64,000 nucleotides of DNA, taken from positions 682,001-746,000 of the forward strand of contig NZ_JXAL01000001.1 of the NCBI RefSeq assembly GCF_000829465.1, given 5' to 3'. Both the position numbers and the translations under genes were made by a program. The DNA comes from Cohnella kolymensis. GTDB taxonomy: Bacteria; Bacillota; Bacilli; Paenibacillales; Paenibacillaceae. A model generated the notes under the pieces. That model did no database searches, was not told where the DNA came from, and was given only the letters and a program-made list of their open reading frames with translations. Each line of letters starts with the position of its first letter. Within the stretch, counting starts at the first letter, position 1. Below are positions 52,220-62,385 of this stretch, in pieces.

Positions 52220-53170
52220 TTAACCGAGCGTTTGGCTCCAATCGTGAACCGGCGCGCCTTCCAGGAACTTCTCGCAATCGAGAGCGGCCATACAACCGGT
52301 CCCGGCAGCGGTAATGGCTTGACGGTATTTGTGGTCTTGCACGTCGCCGCAGGCGAACACACCCGGTACGTTGGTCTCCGAGGTGCCTGGCTTCACTTTG
52401 ATATAGCCAAGCTCATCCGTCTCAATCTGATTGTCCAAAAATTTCGTGTTCGGTGTATGTCCGATCGCAACGAACAGGCCTTGTGTTTCAATGATTTCCT
52501 CACGGCCCGTCTCATTATTGCGAACCTTCAACCCGGTAACGCCTGCGTCGCCTGCAACGACTTCCAAAGGGGTACGGTTCATGGCCCAGGTGATCTTGCT
52601 GTTCTCCCGCGCACGATCCTGCATAATTTTGGAGGCTCTCATTTCCTCCCGGCGATGAACCAGCGTGACCTCGGAAGCAAAGCGGGTCAAGAAGTTAGCT
52701 TCTTCCATAGCCGAGTCTCCGCCGCCGACGACGATGATCTTTTTGCCGCGGAAAAAGAATCCGTCACAGGTAGCGCATGTGCTCACGCCATGTCCGACAT
52801 TATCCCGTTCTCCGGGAATACCCATGTATTTGGCGGAAGCGCCCGTTGAGATAATCAGGCTTTCAGCTTGCAGCGTCTCTCCGCCTTCGAGAGAAAGCGT
52901 GAACGGACGTTTGGACATATCGACTTTGTTAATCCAGCCTGTGCGGAATTCCGCGCCGAAACGCTCCGCCTGCTTGCGCATATTAGCCATTAAATCCGGA
53001 CCCATAATGCCGTCGGGAAATCCCGGAAAGTTCTCCACATCCGTCGTGGTCGTTAACTGGCCGCCGGGTTCGGGACCTTCAATAACCAGTGGAGCCAAAT
53101 TCGCACGTGCCAAATAAATGGCCGCCGTTAATCCTGCAGGCCCGGTTCCGATAACAATCGTCTTATGCAT
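52220..53170 (-). CDS. trxB: Thioredoxin reductase
   Basis: 316 residues from ATG 53170 (AGGAGGAAG upstream). The FAD site GTGPAGLTAAIYLARANL lies near residues 8-25, the redox CATCDG near 134-139, the NADPH site VGGGDSAMEEA near 151-161, and the GVFACGDVQDHKYRQ motif near 277-291. It uses NADPH to keep thioredoxin reduced, the likely reductant for MsrA at 6622. Confidence 0.96.
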   Translation of the reverse strand: MHKTIVIGTGPAGLTAAIYLARANLAPLVIEGPEPGGQLTTTTDVENFPGFPDGIMGPDLMANMRKQAERFGAEFRTGWINKVDMSKRPFTLSLEGGETLQAESLIISTGASAKYMGIPGERDNVGHGVSTCATCDGFFFRGKKIIVVGGGDSAMEEANFLTRFASEVTLVHRREEMRASKIMQDRARENSKITWAMNRTPLEVVAGDAGVTGLKVRNNETGREEIIETQGLFVAIGHTPNTKFLDNQIETDELGYIKVKPGTSETNVPGVFACGDVQDHKYRQAITAAGTGCMAALDCEKFLEGAPVHDWSQTLG

Positions 53171-53212
53171 GTTTCTTCCTCCTAGCTTCCGCTGCGTCAT
53201 TGTAGGCGTCTA

Positions 53213-54943
53213 TTAGTGAAAAGAAGGCGTTGTTAAATCCAGTTTCTCGCGGATTCCGCACGCTTCGTCTATCCTGTTCGCATAACGGCTGATGCTTGCT
53301 TGAGATACCCCGTACCGGTTCACCAGATCCGCGTAGGTTACTGTCCTGCGGTGCATCTTCGCCGTCCAGTATTCAAGCGCGGCGGCCCAGCCGGTTGACT
53401 TGTGGAGCTTGGGAACCTCCGGGTATACCCGGGACAGATAATCAACCCACAATGTCATCATATCATGCTGCTGCACCACATCATATCGGCCGGACATACC
53501 TTCCAGCGCTTGTTCCAGTACCGCTTGCCACGCGTTGTCCCACACCGGAAGTCTTGCCGATTTGCGCCTTGCTTCCAAAGTGAGCGTCCGTCCGCTGAAC
53601 GTAACGGTCAATGCATCCTGCACTCCGATCGAACGAAGGACAAGCACGGCTACCCGCTTCAGCTCGTCGTCCTCGTCCGCATCAATCAGAAACGCTTTGA
53701 GCGCTTCGATCACTTCCTCGTCGGCAACCAGCCCGAGCGCCTGGATCACCTGAACTTTCGTCTTCCGGTCACCGTGTCGCAGCGCCCAGAAGAACGACGA
53801 ACGAATCAAAGGCTCGCGCTTTAGCGCCTCCGTGACTTGACCGGGACTGTTCTCCCATTGCTTGAACTGCTCCTCGAAGGGAAGATGATAATGATAATGA
53901 GTCGGTGCCCGTTCTTCTCCTTTGCGGACCTTATCAAGCTTATCCAGATAAAAAGAAGGCACGGGAGACTGCGGATCGAGCTTTTCTGCCTGTTTCCAAT
54001 GTCTCTCCGCATCGTCATACCTGAGCAGATTGGTGGCCGCAACTGCGGCAAAATGGTGCAGGCTCGGCTCGCCGGCCAATTCGCCCGTCCTTAACAGACG
54101 GCGGAAATGGCTGTAAGCCTCCCGGTGTTCGCCGACAATACCGAGTGTGGTGGCCATCTTGAACACATGCTCGGGGTGGAAGGGCACCGTTTTGTTGAGC
54201 TTCTCGATCAATTCGCGGAGCGGCTCTTCCTGATTCGAATGCTGATAGAATATCGCCAGGTTGCAAAGTGCATGCAGGTTGCCCGGTTCCGCGTCCAGAA
54301 CTTCGGTGATCGTGGCTACAGACTGATCAAACAATCCCATATAGTAGTATGCCAGTCCCAAGTTGTTCCTTGCCGCTAAAAAATCAGGTTGGCGTTGTAT
54401 AATTTCTTCCAATATTTTGACGGCTTCGGCGAAATGTCCCGCTTCGAGCAATTCACGCGCCTTATCATGAGCGTAAATATTCTCCCGTGACTTGATCGTG
54501 GAAATCTTCGTCGGCCGGTTCAGTTCATAGTTCAACAGATCAAGCAGCTCGTCCGCTTCATCCAAAAACTGTCCGTCCAGGTCATTCTCCAAGTAACGGA
54601 CCAACGCTTCTTCAGCCGCTTCGTATAATTCCATGTTGGCATAGTTGTTCGCCAAGTAGTAATAACATTCGGTCATCGCAGGATCGATCTGATCCAGCAC
54701 GGAGCGAAGGATTACATTGGATTCCTCGTAACGTCCCATCTCCGACAGAATACCTGCCATATTGCAATGGTTGACCGGATTCTCCGGTTCGTATTCCACG
54801 GCGCGGCGGAAATATTTCAATGCCTTGTCATAGTGATAACGATCCAGCGACTGTACGGCCCGTTCAAAGAAGAAGGTAGCATCCAGACGCATCGGGATCA
54901 CTTTGGGACGACGGTTTTTGGCCGCACGTTTCCGCTGACTCAT
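53213..54943 (-). CDS. Tetratricopeptide-repeat protein with C-terminal HTH
   Basis: 576 residues from ATG 54943 (GGAGGTG 8 nt upstream). The basic N-terminus MSQRKRAAKNRRPK is followed by TPR units: YDKALKYFRRAVEYEPENP, YEAAEEALVRYL, FAEAVKILEEIIQRQPDFLAARNNLGLAYYYMG, and more to about residue 330. Then comes a HEAT-like or mixed segment. The C-terminus RTVTYADLVNRYGVSQASIS is an HTH like that of the SEC-C protein at 4408. It lies upstream of trxB on the same strand. A TATAAT is present at 54983-54988. The function is unknown. Confidence 0.82.
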   Translation of the reverse strand: MSQRKRAAKNRRPKVIPMRLDATFFFERAVQSLDRYHYDKALKYFRRAVEYEPENPVNHCNMAGILSEMGRYEESNVILRSVLDQIDPAMTECYYYLANNYANMELYEAAEEALVRYLENDLDGQFLDEADELLDLLNYELNRPTKISTIKSRENIYAHDKARELLEAGHFAEAVKILEEIIQRQPDFLAARNNLGLAYYYMGLFDQSVATITEVLDAEPGNLHALCNLAIFYQHSNQEEPLRELIEKLNKTVPFHPEHVFKMATTLGIVGEHREAYSHFRRLLRTGELAGEPSLHHFAAVAATNLLRYDDAERHWKQAEKLDPQSPVPSFYLDKLDKVRKGEERAPTHYHYHLPFEEQFKQWENSPGQVTEALKREPLIRSSFFWALRHGDRKTKVQVIQALGLVADEEVIEALKAFLIDADEDDELKRVAVLVLRSIGVQDALTVTFSGRTLTLEARRKSARLPVWDNAWQAVLEQALEGMSGRYDVVQQHDMMTLWVDYLSRVYPEVPKLHKSTGWAAALEYWTAKMHRRTVTYADLVNRYGVSQASISRYANRIDEACGIREKLDLTTPSFH

Positions 54944-55060
54944 CGGCAAGGCACCTCCTAAGTTGTTGTTTATGTTAACAAGATTATACCACAGCAGGCG
55001 CTTTGCATAAAATAAAACGCACCGCAGTAAGAGCGCACACAGTACTCGCTTGTTTATTTA

Positions 55061-55073
55061 GATGATAATCATC
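55061..55073. other. Fur-like palindrome upstream of the TPR gene
   Basis: GATGATAATCATC, a perfect 6-1-6 dyad resembling part of a Fur-family box (TGATAATNATTATCA). It is about 75 bp upstream of the -10 of the TPR gene. This is weak evidence on its own. Confidence 0.35.
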
Positions 55074-55085
55074 GGGGAATGAGAA

Positions 55086-55131
55086 GAAGACCGCATCATC
55101 TAGACATAATGCTAGATGTATTGCGATCTTC
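55086..55131 (-). terminator. Terminator of the ROK-to-NagB operon
   Basis: Long hairpin behind nagB: GAAGATCGC...CATCTAG pairs with CTAGATG...GCGGTCTTC, then TTCTC. The T run is short. Confidence 0.6.
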
Positions 55132-55136
55132 TCCGA

Positions 55137-55901
55137 TTACTTAATCCTTCTTAGCCTGTTAACTAGAGACTCAGGAAGTCCTTCGGCCGACTCTTCATCA
55201 AGGATCATAACTGCATTGTGATGTAATTGTAAAAATGTACCGGGTAATCTTGTGCTCACTGGATTAAGTACGATTCTCGCCACGACACCTGCCTTCTTAG
55301 TACCAACGGCAACCAGAACTATCTTCCTTGCGCACATCAGCATCCTTAACCCGGTGGTGACAGCTTGTGTAGGAACATCAGCTAACGATCCGAAATCAGC
55401 AGCGTATAGTATTCTGTTTTCTTCTGCGACATTCACGATATAGGATGAAGAAGGGATCGCATCATTAGGCTCAATAAAGCAAATGTGCCCATTTTGACCC
55501 AGGCCAAGCAGCTGCCAGTCTATTCCTCCCCAACTTTGCACGACAGTGTCGAATCGCTCGCACTCGGCCTTTAGGTCTTGTGCTTCCACATTCGGAAAAA
55601 GAATATGCTCTAACGGGACATCGATATTATTAAATAAGTGCTTGTTCATATATGAGCGGTAGCTTTCCGGATGATTTTGGGGCAGACCGATAAACTCATC
55701 CGGGTTCACGAATCGTGCCCGGCTCAAATCAAGCTCTTTTTGATGCACTCGCCGAGCCCATTCTATATATATCCCTGTCGTTAACGGCGTAGTACCCGTT
55801 GTCATCCCCAGTACGGAGTCGCGCCTCTCTTGCAGCTGAACAGCAAGCAGGTCGGCCACGTACCCTGCAATGTCAGCCATAGGCAGCACCAATATTTTCA
55901 T
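55137..55901 (-). CDS. nagB: Glucosamine-6-phosphate deaminase family protein (NagB-like)
   Basis: 254 residues, ATG with AGGAGG upstream. LGMTTGTTPLTTGIY near residues 31-45 binds sugar phosphate. The catalytic Asp lies in NPDEFIGLPQNHPESY near 66-81, and LGLGQNGHICFIEPND near 131-146 carries the His and Glu. The usual FNEP is FIEP here. NagB turns glucosamine-6-phosphate into fructose-6-phosphate and ammonia. No nagA deacetylase is next to it. Last gene of the operon, so it may act on a non-acetylated amino sugar or as a deglycase (inference). Confidence 0.85.
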   Translation of the reverse strand: MKILVLPMADIAGYVADLLAVQLQERRDSVLGMTTGTTPLTTGIYIEWARRVHQKELDLSRARFVNPDEFIGLPQNHPESYRSYMNKHLFNNIDVPLEHILFPNVEAQDLKAECERFDTVVQSWGGIDWQLLGLGQNGHICFIEPNDAIPSSSYIVNVAEENRILYAADFGSLADVPTQAVTTGLRMLMCARKIVLVAVGTKKAGVVARIVLNPVSTRLPGTFLQLHHNAVMILDEESAEGLPESLVNRLRRIK

Positions 55902-55918
55902 CTCACCGATCCTCCTGC

Positions 55919-56614
55919 TTACATGCCAATATCAAGCATCACCTTTTTTATATTTATAATCCTCCCGGCATCCACATTCTTTAGAGGGTCTAAGTCAATT
56001 CTGGCACCTGTCCCAAAATGCACTTCCTTAACGCCTGTTTTCTCCACAAAAGCTCTCAGCGTTTCAACTCTCAGACCACTGCCCGCCATCACGGTAAGAT
56101 GCGTCCCTTTCGTTAATTCCACAAATTTCTTGACGCGGTCCGCCGCATCGTTGACGTTCGATTTTCCGCCGGACGTCAACAGTCTTGTGATTTGAGGATA
56201 TTTCAGCAGTGTGTTAACCGAAGCCTCCTGATTCGCCAACTCGTCGAACGCCCTATGAAAAGTGACCTCCAGATGCTCGGCACAGTCAAGATACCATTGC
56301 AACGCATATTCATCTATAGTGCTTTCACCGCTCAACACGCCGATAACAATACCATTCGCCCCAACCTTACGGATGTGTTCTATATCCTTTGCCATTACTT
56401 TTCTATCTCCTGCTGAATATCGGAAGGACTGGCTGTGCGGACGGACCATGACATTCACCGGAATACCCACAGCATTAACGACCTCTTCAATCATAGCGCA
56501 GCTAGGCGTCAATCCTCCCTCCAAGATACCTGAGACAAGTTCGATCCGGTCTGCACCTGATTGATCGGCAATTAACGCTTCATCAACTCGCGTCACGATA
56601 ACCTCAAGTTTCAT
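55919..56614 (-). CDS. cutC: CutC family protein
   Basis: 231 residues, ATG with GAAGGAGC upstream. TIM-barrel CutC pattern: MKLEVIVTRVDEALIADQSG, ADRIELVSGILEGGLTPS near residues 21-38, VNVMVRPHSQSFRYS, EVTFHRAFDELANQ near 115-128, LTSGGKSNV and VMAGSGLRVETL. The family is often called copper homeostasis protein, but its biochemistry is unsettled. Placed between an M24 protein and NagB in a sugar-uptake operon, it more likely has a carbohydrate-related role (inference). Confidence 0.88.
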   Translation of the reverse strand: MKLEVIVTRVDEALIADQSGADRIELVSGILEGGLTPSCAMIEEVVNAVGIPVNVMVRPHSQSFRYSAGDRKVMAKDIEHIRKVGANGIVIGVLSGESTIDEYALQWYLDCAEHLEVTFHRAFDELANQEASVNTLLKYPQITRLLTSGGKSNVNDAADRVKKFVELTKGTHLTVMAGSGLRVETLRAFVEKTGVKEVHFGTGARIDLDPLKNVDAGRIINIKKVMLDIGM

Positions 56615-56630
56615 GATTGCTCCTTCCCTA

Positions 56631-58033
56631 CTATTCTTTTATGGAAAATAGGGTATTAAGGTCAAGCATATAAGGGTGCATAACCGCTTGCCCATTGGAC
56701 AACGGCAACACATCCTCGTGCACGTTAATGCCTAGTGTATCGATCATAAATCTTCTTCTTTTTTGAATTCGCGCAAACACATCCGGGTATTCACGCTGCA
56801 GTGCAGTACGAAGCGAATCGTCAGCCAGAATCAATCCGTCCTCTAAAATTGCCTGCTTGAAAGGATAATCGCTGCAGGCAATAATATCACATTGTAAATA
56901 ATGTCCGGACAACATCGGAATTTCTGAGCCTGCGTACACAGGCGAGTTCGGCCATTCATCGCTGCTAATGAGATGTCCAACATTTAGGAACAGACCAAAG
57001 CGGTCTTTGTCTCCAATGATGCTGTATACTTTCTCATGACTGTCCCCATAGAGATTGCCGACGCGAAGAGTTTCATACCATGCGACAAGCGCTTGGTAAT
57101 ATGGTTTATAAAAGTGCTCCACAACATCTCCATATTCATCAGGGAGTGCAGACGGTCCGGTTGCTGCGAACCCCGAACGTGCTACTAGACTCCCCCTCAA
57201 ACCATAGCAAACTGTAATCATATCACCATCCTGCAGAGTACGGTGATCGGGACTGCGCAAACCTAGTTTTACATGTTCCTCGCCAAAATTAACGATCGGA
57301 AACATACTGATGGGCGAAGCATCGTAACATGCGTTACGCGATGCTTCTAACTCATTGATGCCGGGTGTCAATTCTTTAAGAATATTAATTACTGCATTAG
57401 AAGTTTTGTTCGAGACATATTCATAGAAAGCGATTTCCTTCGCGGAACGGATCACCATGCGGAGACCTTCGGTAGGGTGAGTCATGGCCGCCGTATAGTT
57501 AACTACATTCACCCGATCTACGACCTCATACAGTTCATCCGCAATATAAGCTGGTATATCTGTTTTATTTTGATAATTTTTTAGATGATTTGACTCGAAA
57601 TACTTAAATCCGATAAGACCCACTCGGGAGCTTGCGTGGATTCTGCATTCGATGAAAATTTGCTCTAAGGATATTAATTCATCTCTCGGCTGCCCCTGAA
57701 GGCTGAAATTTTGATAGCGCACTCGTTTTAAATCAAGCGGCGATGCAAAGGAGTAGCCCCAGCACTCATTGCCCACGACAAGGGTGGCTTCGCCTGACTG
57801 GTTAAGAATGAGCAAAGCTCCTCAAAACGCGGCTCGAACCCCGTCAAATATTCAAGGTTGCTAAAATGCTCCCTATCGGCGTAAATGATCGCATGTGTCA
57901 GATCGTCCCGCTTCAATTTATCAACAAGCAGGTTTAACCTGCATTGATAGTCTTCTTTCGTAAAAGCGGGAATGTCTGCTTCAACTTCATCAATAATATA
58001 AGGATTTGTCCGAATAAGTTTCGGCTCGCGCAT
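56631..58033 (-). CDS. M24 (Xaa-Pro peptidase/creatinase) family protein with missing metal ligands, frame broken near 57815
   Basis: About 467 residues in two frames joined by one missing T (GCTTTGCTC where GCTTTTGCTC is expected). The first begins MREPKLIRTNPYIIDEVEAD and reaches YLTGFEPRFEE; the second resumes LLILNQSGEATLVVGNE. N-terminal creatinase domain, then a pita-bread domain. The first two Asp metal ligands seem replaced (GDMITVCYGLRGSLVARSG). The His segment (NVGHLISSDEW) and a final ILEDGLIL remain. It may be a non-hydrolytic or altered enzyme. Middle of the operon, 27 bp behind the permease gene. Confidence 0.75.
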
Positions 58034-58060
58034 GCTGCACGTTCCTCTCATTTGATTTTG

Positions 58061-58900
58061 TTATTCTCCTTTTACTGCGCCTTGCGTTAAACCGGCTACA
58101 ATATACTTTTGCACGAACATGAAAAGCACAGTGACCGGCACGAGTGATAGAATACCCCCAGCGCTCATCTGCCCCCAGTCGATATCAAACTTTTGCACAA
58201 AGCTGTTCAATCCGACAGGAATCGTTGCCTGGGATCCTCCATTTATGAACATAATCCCAAAGAACAGCTCATTCCATGCTCCGGTGAAAGCAAACACAAA
58301 TGTCGCAACAATGCCCGGCAGCATGATTGGGATAACAACCCGGACCACAGCCGACAATCGGGAACAGCCGTCAATGAGCGCCGCCTCTTCAAGAGAGATT
58401 GGAATCCTTTGAAAGAAACCTGAGAGTGTAATTAAACAGAAAGGAATATTTATAACGCTGTACAACACGATGAGCGAGACCAGATGATTAATTAAACCGA
58501 ACTTGCCGAAAACGATAAACAGCGGGATAAGCATAACCATAGTCGGTACCATTTGGGTAACCAAGAATGCCATAAGCGCGACAGCTTTACCTTTGAACTT
58601 GAATCGGGCCAAGCTATATCCGCCCATGACCGAAATAATCAATACAAATAAAGAGCTGAGCATGGTCACAACCAGACTATTCCAAAAAAATTGAGGAAAA
58701 TCCGAATGACGGAAAGTATCGATATAGTTTGAGAAGGTTACATTGCTTGGCCACAACGTCAGCTTTCCGCCGTAAATTTCTTTTCTATCTTTCAAGGAAG
58801 TGATTAACATCCAATAGAGCGGAACAGCAACGAAAAGGAAGGCACAGGATAAAACGGCAACACGCGTAATGGTACTGATCCATTTTCCCCTACTTTTCAT
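58061..58900 (-). CDS. Carbohydrate ABC transporter permease (MalG type)
   Basis: 279 residues, six helices. The EAA loop that docks the ATPase reads EEAALIDGCSRLSAVVRVV near residues 190-208, followed by PIMLPGIVATFVFAFTGAWNELFFG. The end is GLTQGAVKGE as in MalG/UgpE types. The partner is the permease at 58903, two bp upstream. No ATPase gene lies in the operon, so a shared MsmX-type ATPase must serve it (inference from family practice). Confidence 0.92.
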   Translation of the reverse strand: MKSRGKWISTITRVAVLSCAFLFVAVPLYWMLITSLKDRKEIYGGKLTLWPSNVTFSNYIDTFRHSDFPQFFWNSLVVTMLSSLFVLIISVMGGYSLARFKFKGKAVALMAFLVTQMVPTMVMLIPLFIVFGKFGLINHLVSLIVLYSVINIPFCLITLSGFFQRIPISLEEAALIDGCSRLSAVVRVVIPIMLPGIVATFVFAFTGAWNELFFGIMFINGGSQATIPVGLNSFVQKFDIDWGQMSAGGILSLVPVTVLFMFVQKYIVAGLTQGAVKGE

Positions 58901-58902
58901 GC

Positions 58903-59795
58903 TTAGAATTCACCACCCTTGTTGAATCGTGTTGCGGAGAAGAAAATGACCGTATACAGAATAAGCATCGCCAACATCACCACACCCGCAGCTGATGCGA
59001 CACCGAAATCCATGGTATAAAACACGGTTCCGAAGATATAGGAAGCAAGAGTATGGGAGGTGTTCCCGGGTCCTCCATTAGTCATTATGTAAATAATATC
59101 AGCCGAATTGAACACCCATATGACCCGAAGCAGAACGGCCAAGACCAACGTTCTTTTAATATAAGGGAGCATGATGTGGATAAACGTTCTTATACGGCCC
59201 GCCCCATCCATGACAGCCGCCTCATAGACTTCATCCGGGATGGACTGTAACGCCGCGAGTATCATGATGGCAAAGAAAGGTACACCATACCAAACCATAG
59301 CGATGATTGCCGGATAGATGGATACCCCCGGCATCGCCAAGAAGGGGATACCTTCACTAACCACCCCTAAGTGAACCAGAAGATAATTAACCAGCCCATT
59401 GCTTCATTGAACATCCATTTGAACATCATTCCTATAAGAAAACCGGAAACCGCCCACGGCAGAAACAAAAAGGATTGAAACAAGTTCTTGCCACGAAATC
59501 GCAAGTTATTTAAGGCCAGTGCAACCATCATCCCCAAAATCAGTTGCAAGCCCACGGAGCCCAGAACCCAGATGACCGTATTTTTCAGAACGAGGGTGAA
59601 GTTCGAGTCATGAATTAAAAGTTTAAAATTGTCTAATCCATTAAAATGAATATTAAACGGTTCTGTCAGCAGGTAGTGATAAAAAGCAAGTCTGATGCCT
59701 TCTACGATTGGATAACCGAAGAAAACCAATATTAATATAAAGGCCGGAAGCAGCAGCAAATAGGGTTCTTTGCCCTTGATTGACTTCAGATCCAT
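58903..59795 (-). CDS. Carbohydrate ABC transporter permease (MalF/UgpA type), frame broken near 59396
   Basis: About 297 residues from ATG 59795 (AAAGGAGG upstream). The first frame runs from MDLKSIKGKEPYLLLLPAF to KWMFNEAMG. The second resumes LVNYLLVHLGVVSEGIPFL and includes the EAA loop DEVYEAAVMDGAGRIRTF and the C-terminus. A missing G in the GGG run (GGGCTGG where GGGGCTGG is expected) breaks it. It forms the channel with the MalG-type partner. Confidence 0.88.
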
Positions 59796-59827
59796 GACCA
59801 GCCTCCTTTCTTGTCTATAACCCATAT

Positions 59828-59858
59828 AAAAAGCACGCATGTAATATGCATGCTTTTT
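59828..59858 (-). terminator. Hairpin between binding-protein and permease genes
   Basis: AAAAAGCATGCAT/ATGCGTGCTTTTT on the minus strand (one G-T pair). A hairpin here commonly lets the binding protein be made in excess over the permeases. Confidence 0.6.
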
Positions 59859-59879
59859 ATATCACTTGATCAAATCTAA

Positions 59880-61251
59880 TTACTTTTTATTGGCTTCATT
59901 ATATTTTTTTTGCGCATTAACCAGGAACTCATTGAGGTTCTTCAAAGTATCTTCGGCCGATTGCTTGTTCAGCAAGTATTTTTGCACTTCGTCTTTTGCA
60001 AACGTACCGATGAACGTGGATTGCTCCGGCAAATAGTCAGCCCAGTTGACATACACAATGTTGGGGTCGGCCATTTGTTCCGCAAATCCTTTTATTGCTC
60101 CCTTGCTGAAGAACTCGTCGTAATAAGAGTCTTTAAAGATAGGAAGCATTCCGTTTCGCTTTGCGTACTCGAGGTTAATCTCAGGCGAACTTACGAATTC
60201 GATAAATTTCCAAGCGGCCTCTTTGTTTTTCGAGTTACTGGATATGGCGTAGGCAGCGGTAGAGCCGTAATGGTTGAAGTTTTTCCCGCTTGGCGATTTC
60301 GGTATAGGAATGATTTCCCAATTGCCTTCTTTCATATTCTTTTGAACCGGCACGATAACTTCCGCCGTCTGATTCAAAATAGCCGCCTGGCCATTCATGA
60401 AGCCTTGCACCATTTCATTGTAGCCCCAGTTAATGGATTCTTTTGGAGCATAACCATCTTTATATACCCCGTAGAATTTTTTTAAATGCTTCCAAAGCTT
60501 CCGGTTTCGATGTAATCGGATTTCCGTCAGCGTCGAACCAACCGGGCGTTTCCGTCAGAGAAGCAAGATACTCCATATATCGAACGATCCCGTTCGGACC
60601 GCCGCGGAATGAAATACCGTATTGGCCTTTTGCAGCATCTGTCAATTGTTTGCCATATTCAAAGTATTGATCCCAAGTGTCGATACGTGGTTGCAGACTT
60701 TTTTCTTTAAACCAATCCGAACGTATAAAGAGTGCTTGCAGCATAAATGCATCCGGTACAGCATAATAGTCGCCTTTGTATTTGGATGGCCAGTTTTTAA
60801 CGCCTTCGATCAGGTTCTCCTTTTGGTCCCACTTGTCAACATAAGACTGCAAGTTCTCAAGATAACCAGTCGGAATCATAGTACCCAGCATGGACTCATC
60901 CACATTAAATACGTCCGGCAGAGACTGCGATGCGCCCATTACCATCAACTTCTTGTAGGATTCTTCAAAAGCCACTGAGGAGTATTCCACTTTTATGTTT
61001 GGGTATTTGCTTTCGAATTTACCAATAATCTCTTTCAAAAGAGCCGTTCTTTCTGGACTGGGTATGTTATCTAAGTAAGAAATCGTCACCTTTTCTTCAC
61101 TTGAGCTTGGCGTGGAACTTGAGCTTGACGTGCTTTCCGGTGAGTTGCTGCTAGACGCGCCGCTGGTCTTATTACCGGAACTGCAAGCGGTTACAACAAT
61201 TGATAAGATTAACACCATAACTGCGCCGAAATAAGAAATACGTTTACTCAT
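59880..61251 (-). CDS. Sugar ABC transporter substrate-binding lipoprotein, frame broken near 60480
   Basis: About 457 residues from ATG 61251 (CGGAGGTC upstream). Signal with lipobox VVTAC at Cys21, then a Ser-rich linker (TSSSSSTPSSSEE) and the family-1 fold: ISYLDNIPSPERTALLKEI, FNVDESMLGTM, KYKGDYYAVPDAFML, WFKEKSLQPRIDTWDQYFEY. After AFKK one A too many in a seven-A run shifts the frame. It resumes FYGVYKDGYAPKESINWGYN and ends KYNEANKK. The ligand is unknown; the operon suggests an amino-sugar or glycosyl-amino-acid. Confidence 0.9.
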
Positions 61252-61291
61252 TCGTTTTGACCTCCGATTAGCATTCAATTTGCAACACAAT

Positions 61292-61314
61292 TTCTCACGC
61301 CATAATTGTGAGAA
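61292..61314. promoter_or_regulatory. Inverted repeat before the binding-protein gene
   Basis: TTCTCAC-N9-GTGAGAA in the 92-bp gap between the asparaginase and the binding-protein genes. It could be an operator or an RNA hairpin. Confidence 0.4.
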
Positions 61315-61343
61315 TGACCACCTCCAATTTTGGTGTCAAAATA

Positions 61344-62357
61344 TTAATCCCTTCGATAAGCTGATAGATGGAATGAGATTTTATTCTCACCGACAATACG
61401 ATTGTTGTCGTTGATCACTTTCTGGCTGGAAAGACGGAGCATGTTGTTTATCGTTGATTGATTACTATAATCAATCTGTTGAAGAATACCCGCCACGATT
61501 AACGGCCATTCTTCTTCGGATCCGTCGCTTACTTTTAGCGCAAACCCTAAACGTTCGTTCTTTAAGCCGAAACAATAAATCCCCTTTGCTCCGCCCTTGG
61601 CAACAATGTTCGGATCTTGCAGTAATGTTGAGCAGATTTGATCCGTTCCCCCGATCATCCGGCTTTGCTCGTTCATAATCCGGGTCAATGTCTGTACTGC
61701 TTTTCCTAGTGCCACATTCTCGATTAGATCTGGACATGCAAGTGTCATATAGGCTTGTGCAATATTTCTAAGAGGTAATGCAAATACCGGAACTCCGCAG
61801 CCATCTACACCTAGGCTTATATGATCAGCCGGATATCCAGACATAATAGAAACTGTTTTCAATATTTCTTGCTGGGCGGCGTGTTCCCGTTCCCAATAGT
61901 TATCAATTTCCACAGCCAGCAGTTTGCACAGTGACATGATGCCAAAATGCTTGCCCGAACAATTATGATAAATTTTTCGCTTTGGATGATCTGACTTGAA
62001 TAGTCTGTCTCTGGCATCGGGGTTCAAAGGGTATGTGGGCAAACAGATCAAATTGTCTTCATTCAGTCCGACTTTTCGTGACAAGGACTCCAGCGCTTCA
62101 ATATGAAACGGTTCCCCTCGATGTGATGCTCCCAATAATGCCAGTTCAATGTCCGTCAAATTATACTTTTCTTGAACCCCACGTTGAATAGAAGGAAGTG
62201 CTTGCAAAGGTTTGGCGGAAGAACGTAGATAAGTCAGTTGTTCCACGTCGCCGATCGAATACACCACCTCTCCTCTCTCGTTCACACCGCAAATTCTCCC
62301 GCTGTGAGTATTTTCAAGTACATTCCCTCGATATTCTTCTACTAAGGTTTCAATCAT
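61344..62357 (-). CDS. L-asparaginase II family protein
   Basis: 337 residues from ATG 62357; an in-frame GTG at 62369 is possible but sits on the ribosome site. Family signatures: YRGNVLENTHSGRICGVN near residues 9-26, YLRSSAKPLQALP near 43-55, ALLGASHRGEPFH near 73-85, NCSGKHFGIMSLC near 132-144, GVDGCGVPVFALPL near 184-197. The family splits amide from asparagine or its derivatives. Second gene of the ROK-headed operon; no signal peptide, so cytoplasmic. The substrate may be a conjugate imported by the ABC system (inference). Confidence 0.88.
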   Translation of the reverse strand: MIETLVEEYRGNVLENTHSGRICGVNERGEVVYSIGDVEQLTYLRSSAKPLQALPSIQRGVQEKYNLTDIELALLGASHRGEPFHIEALESLSRKVGLNEDNLICLPTYPLNPDARDRLFKSDHPKRKIYHNCSGKHFGIMSLCKLLAVEIDNYWEREHAAQQEILKTVSIMSGYPADHISLGVDGCGVPVFALPLRNIAQAYMTLACPDLIENVALGKAVQTLTRIMNEQSRMIGGTDQICSTLLQDPNIVAKGGAKGIYCFGLKNERLGFALKVSDGSEEEWPLIVAGILQQIDYSNQSTINNMLRLSSQKVINDNNRIVGENKISFHLSAYRRD

Positions 62358-62385
62358 TTTTGTCGTCACTCCCGTCTATAGATTA

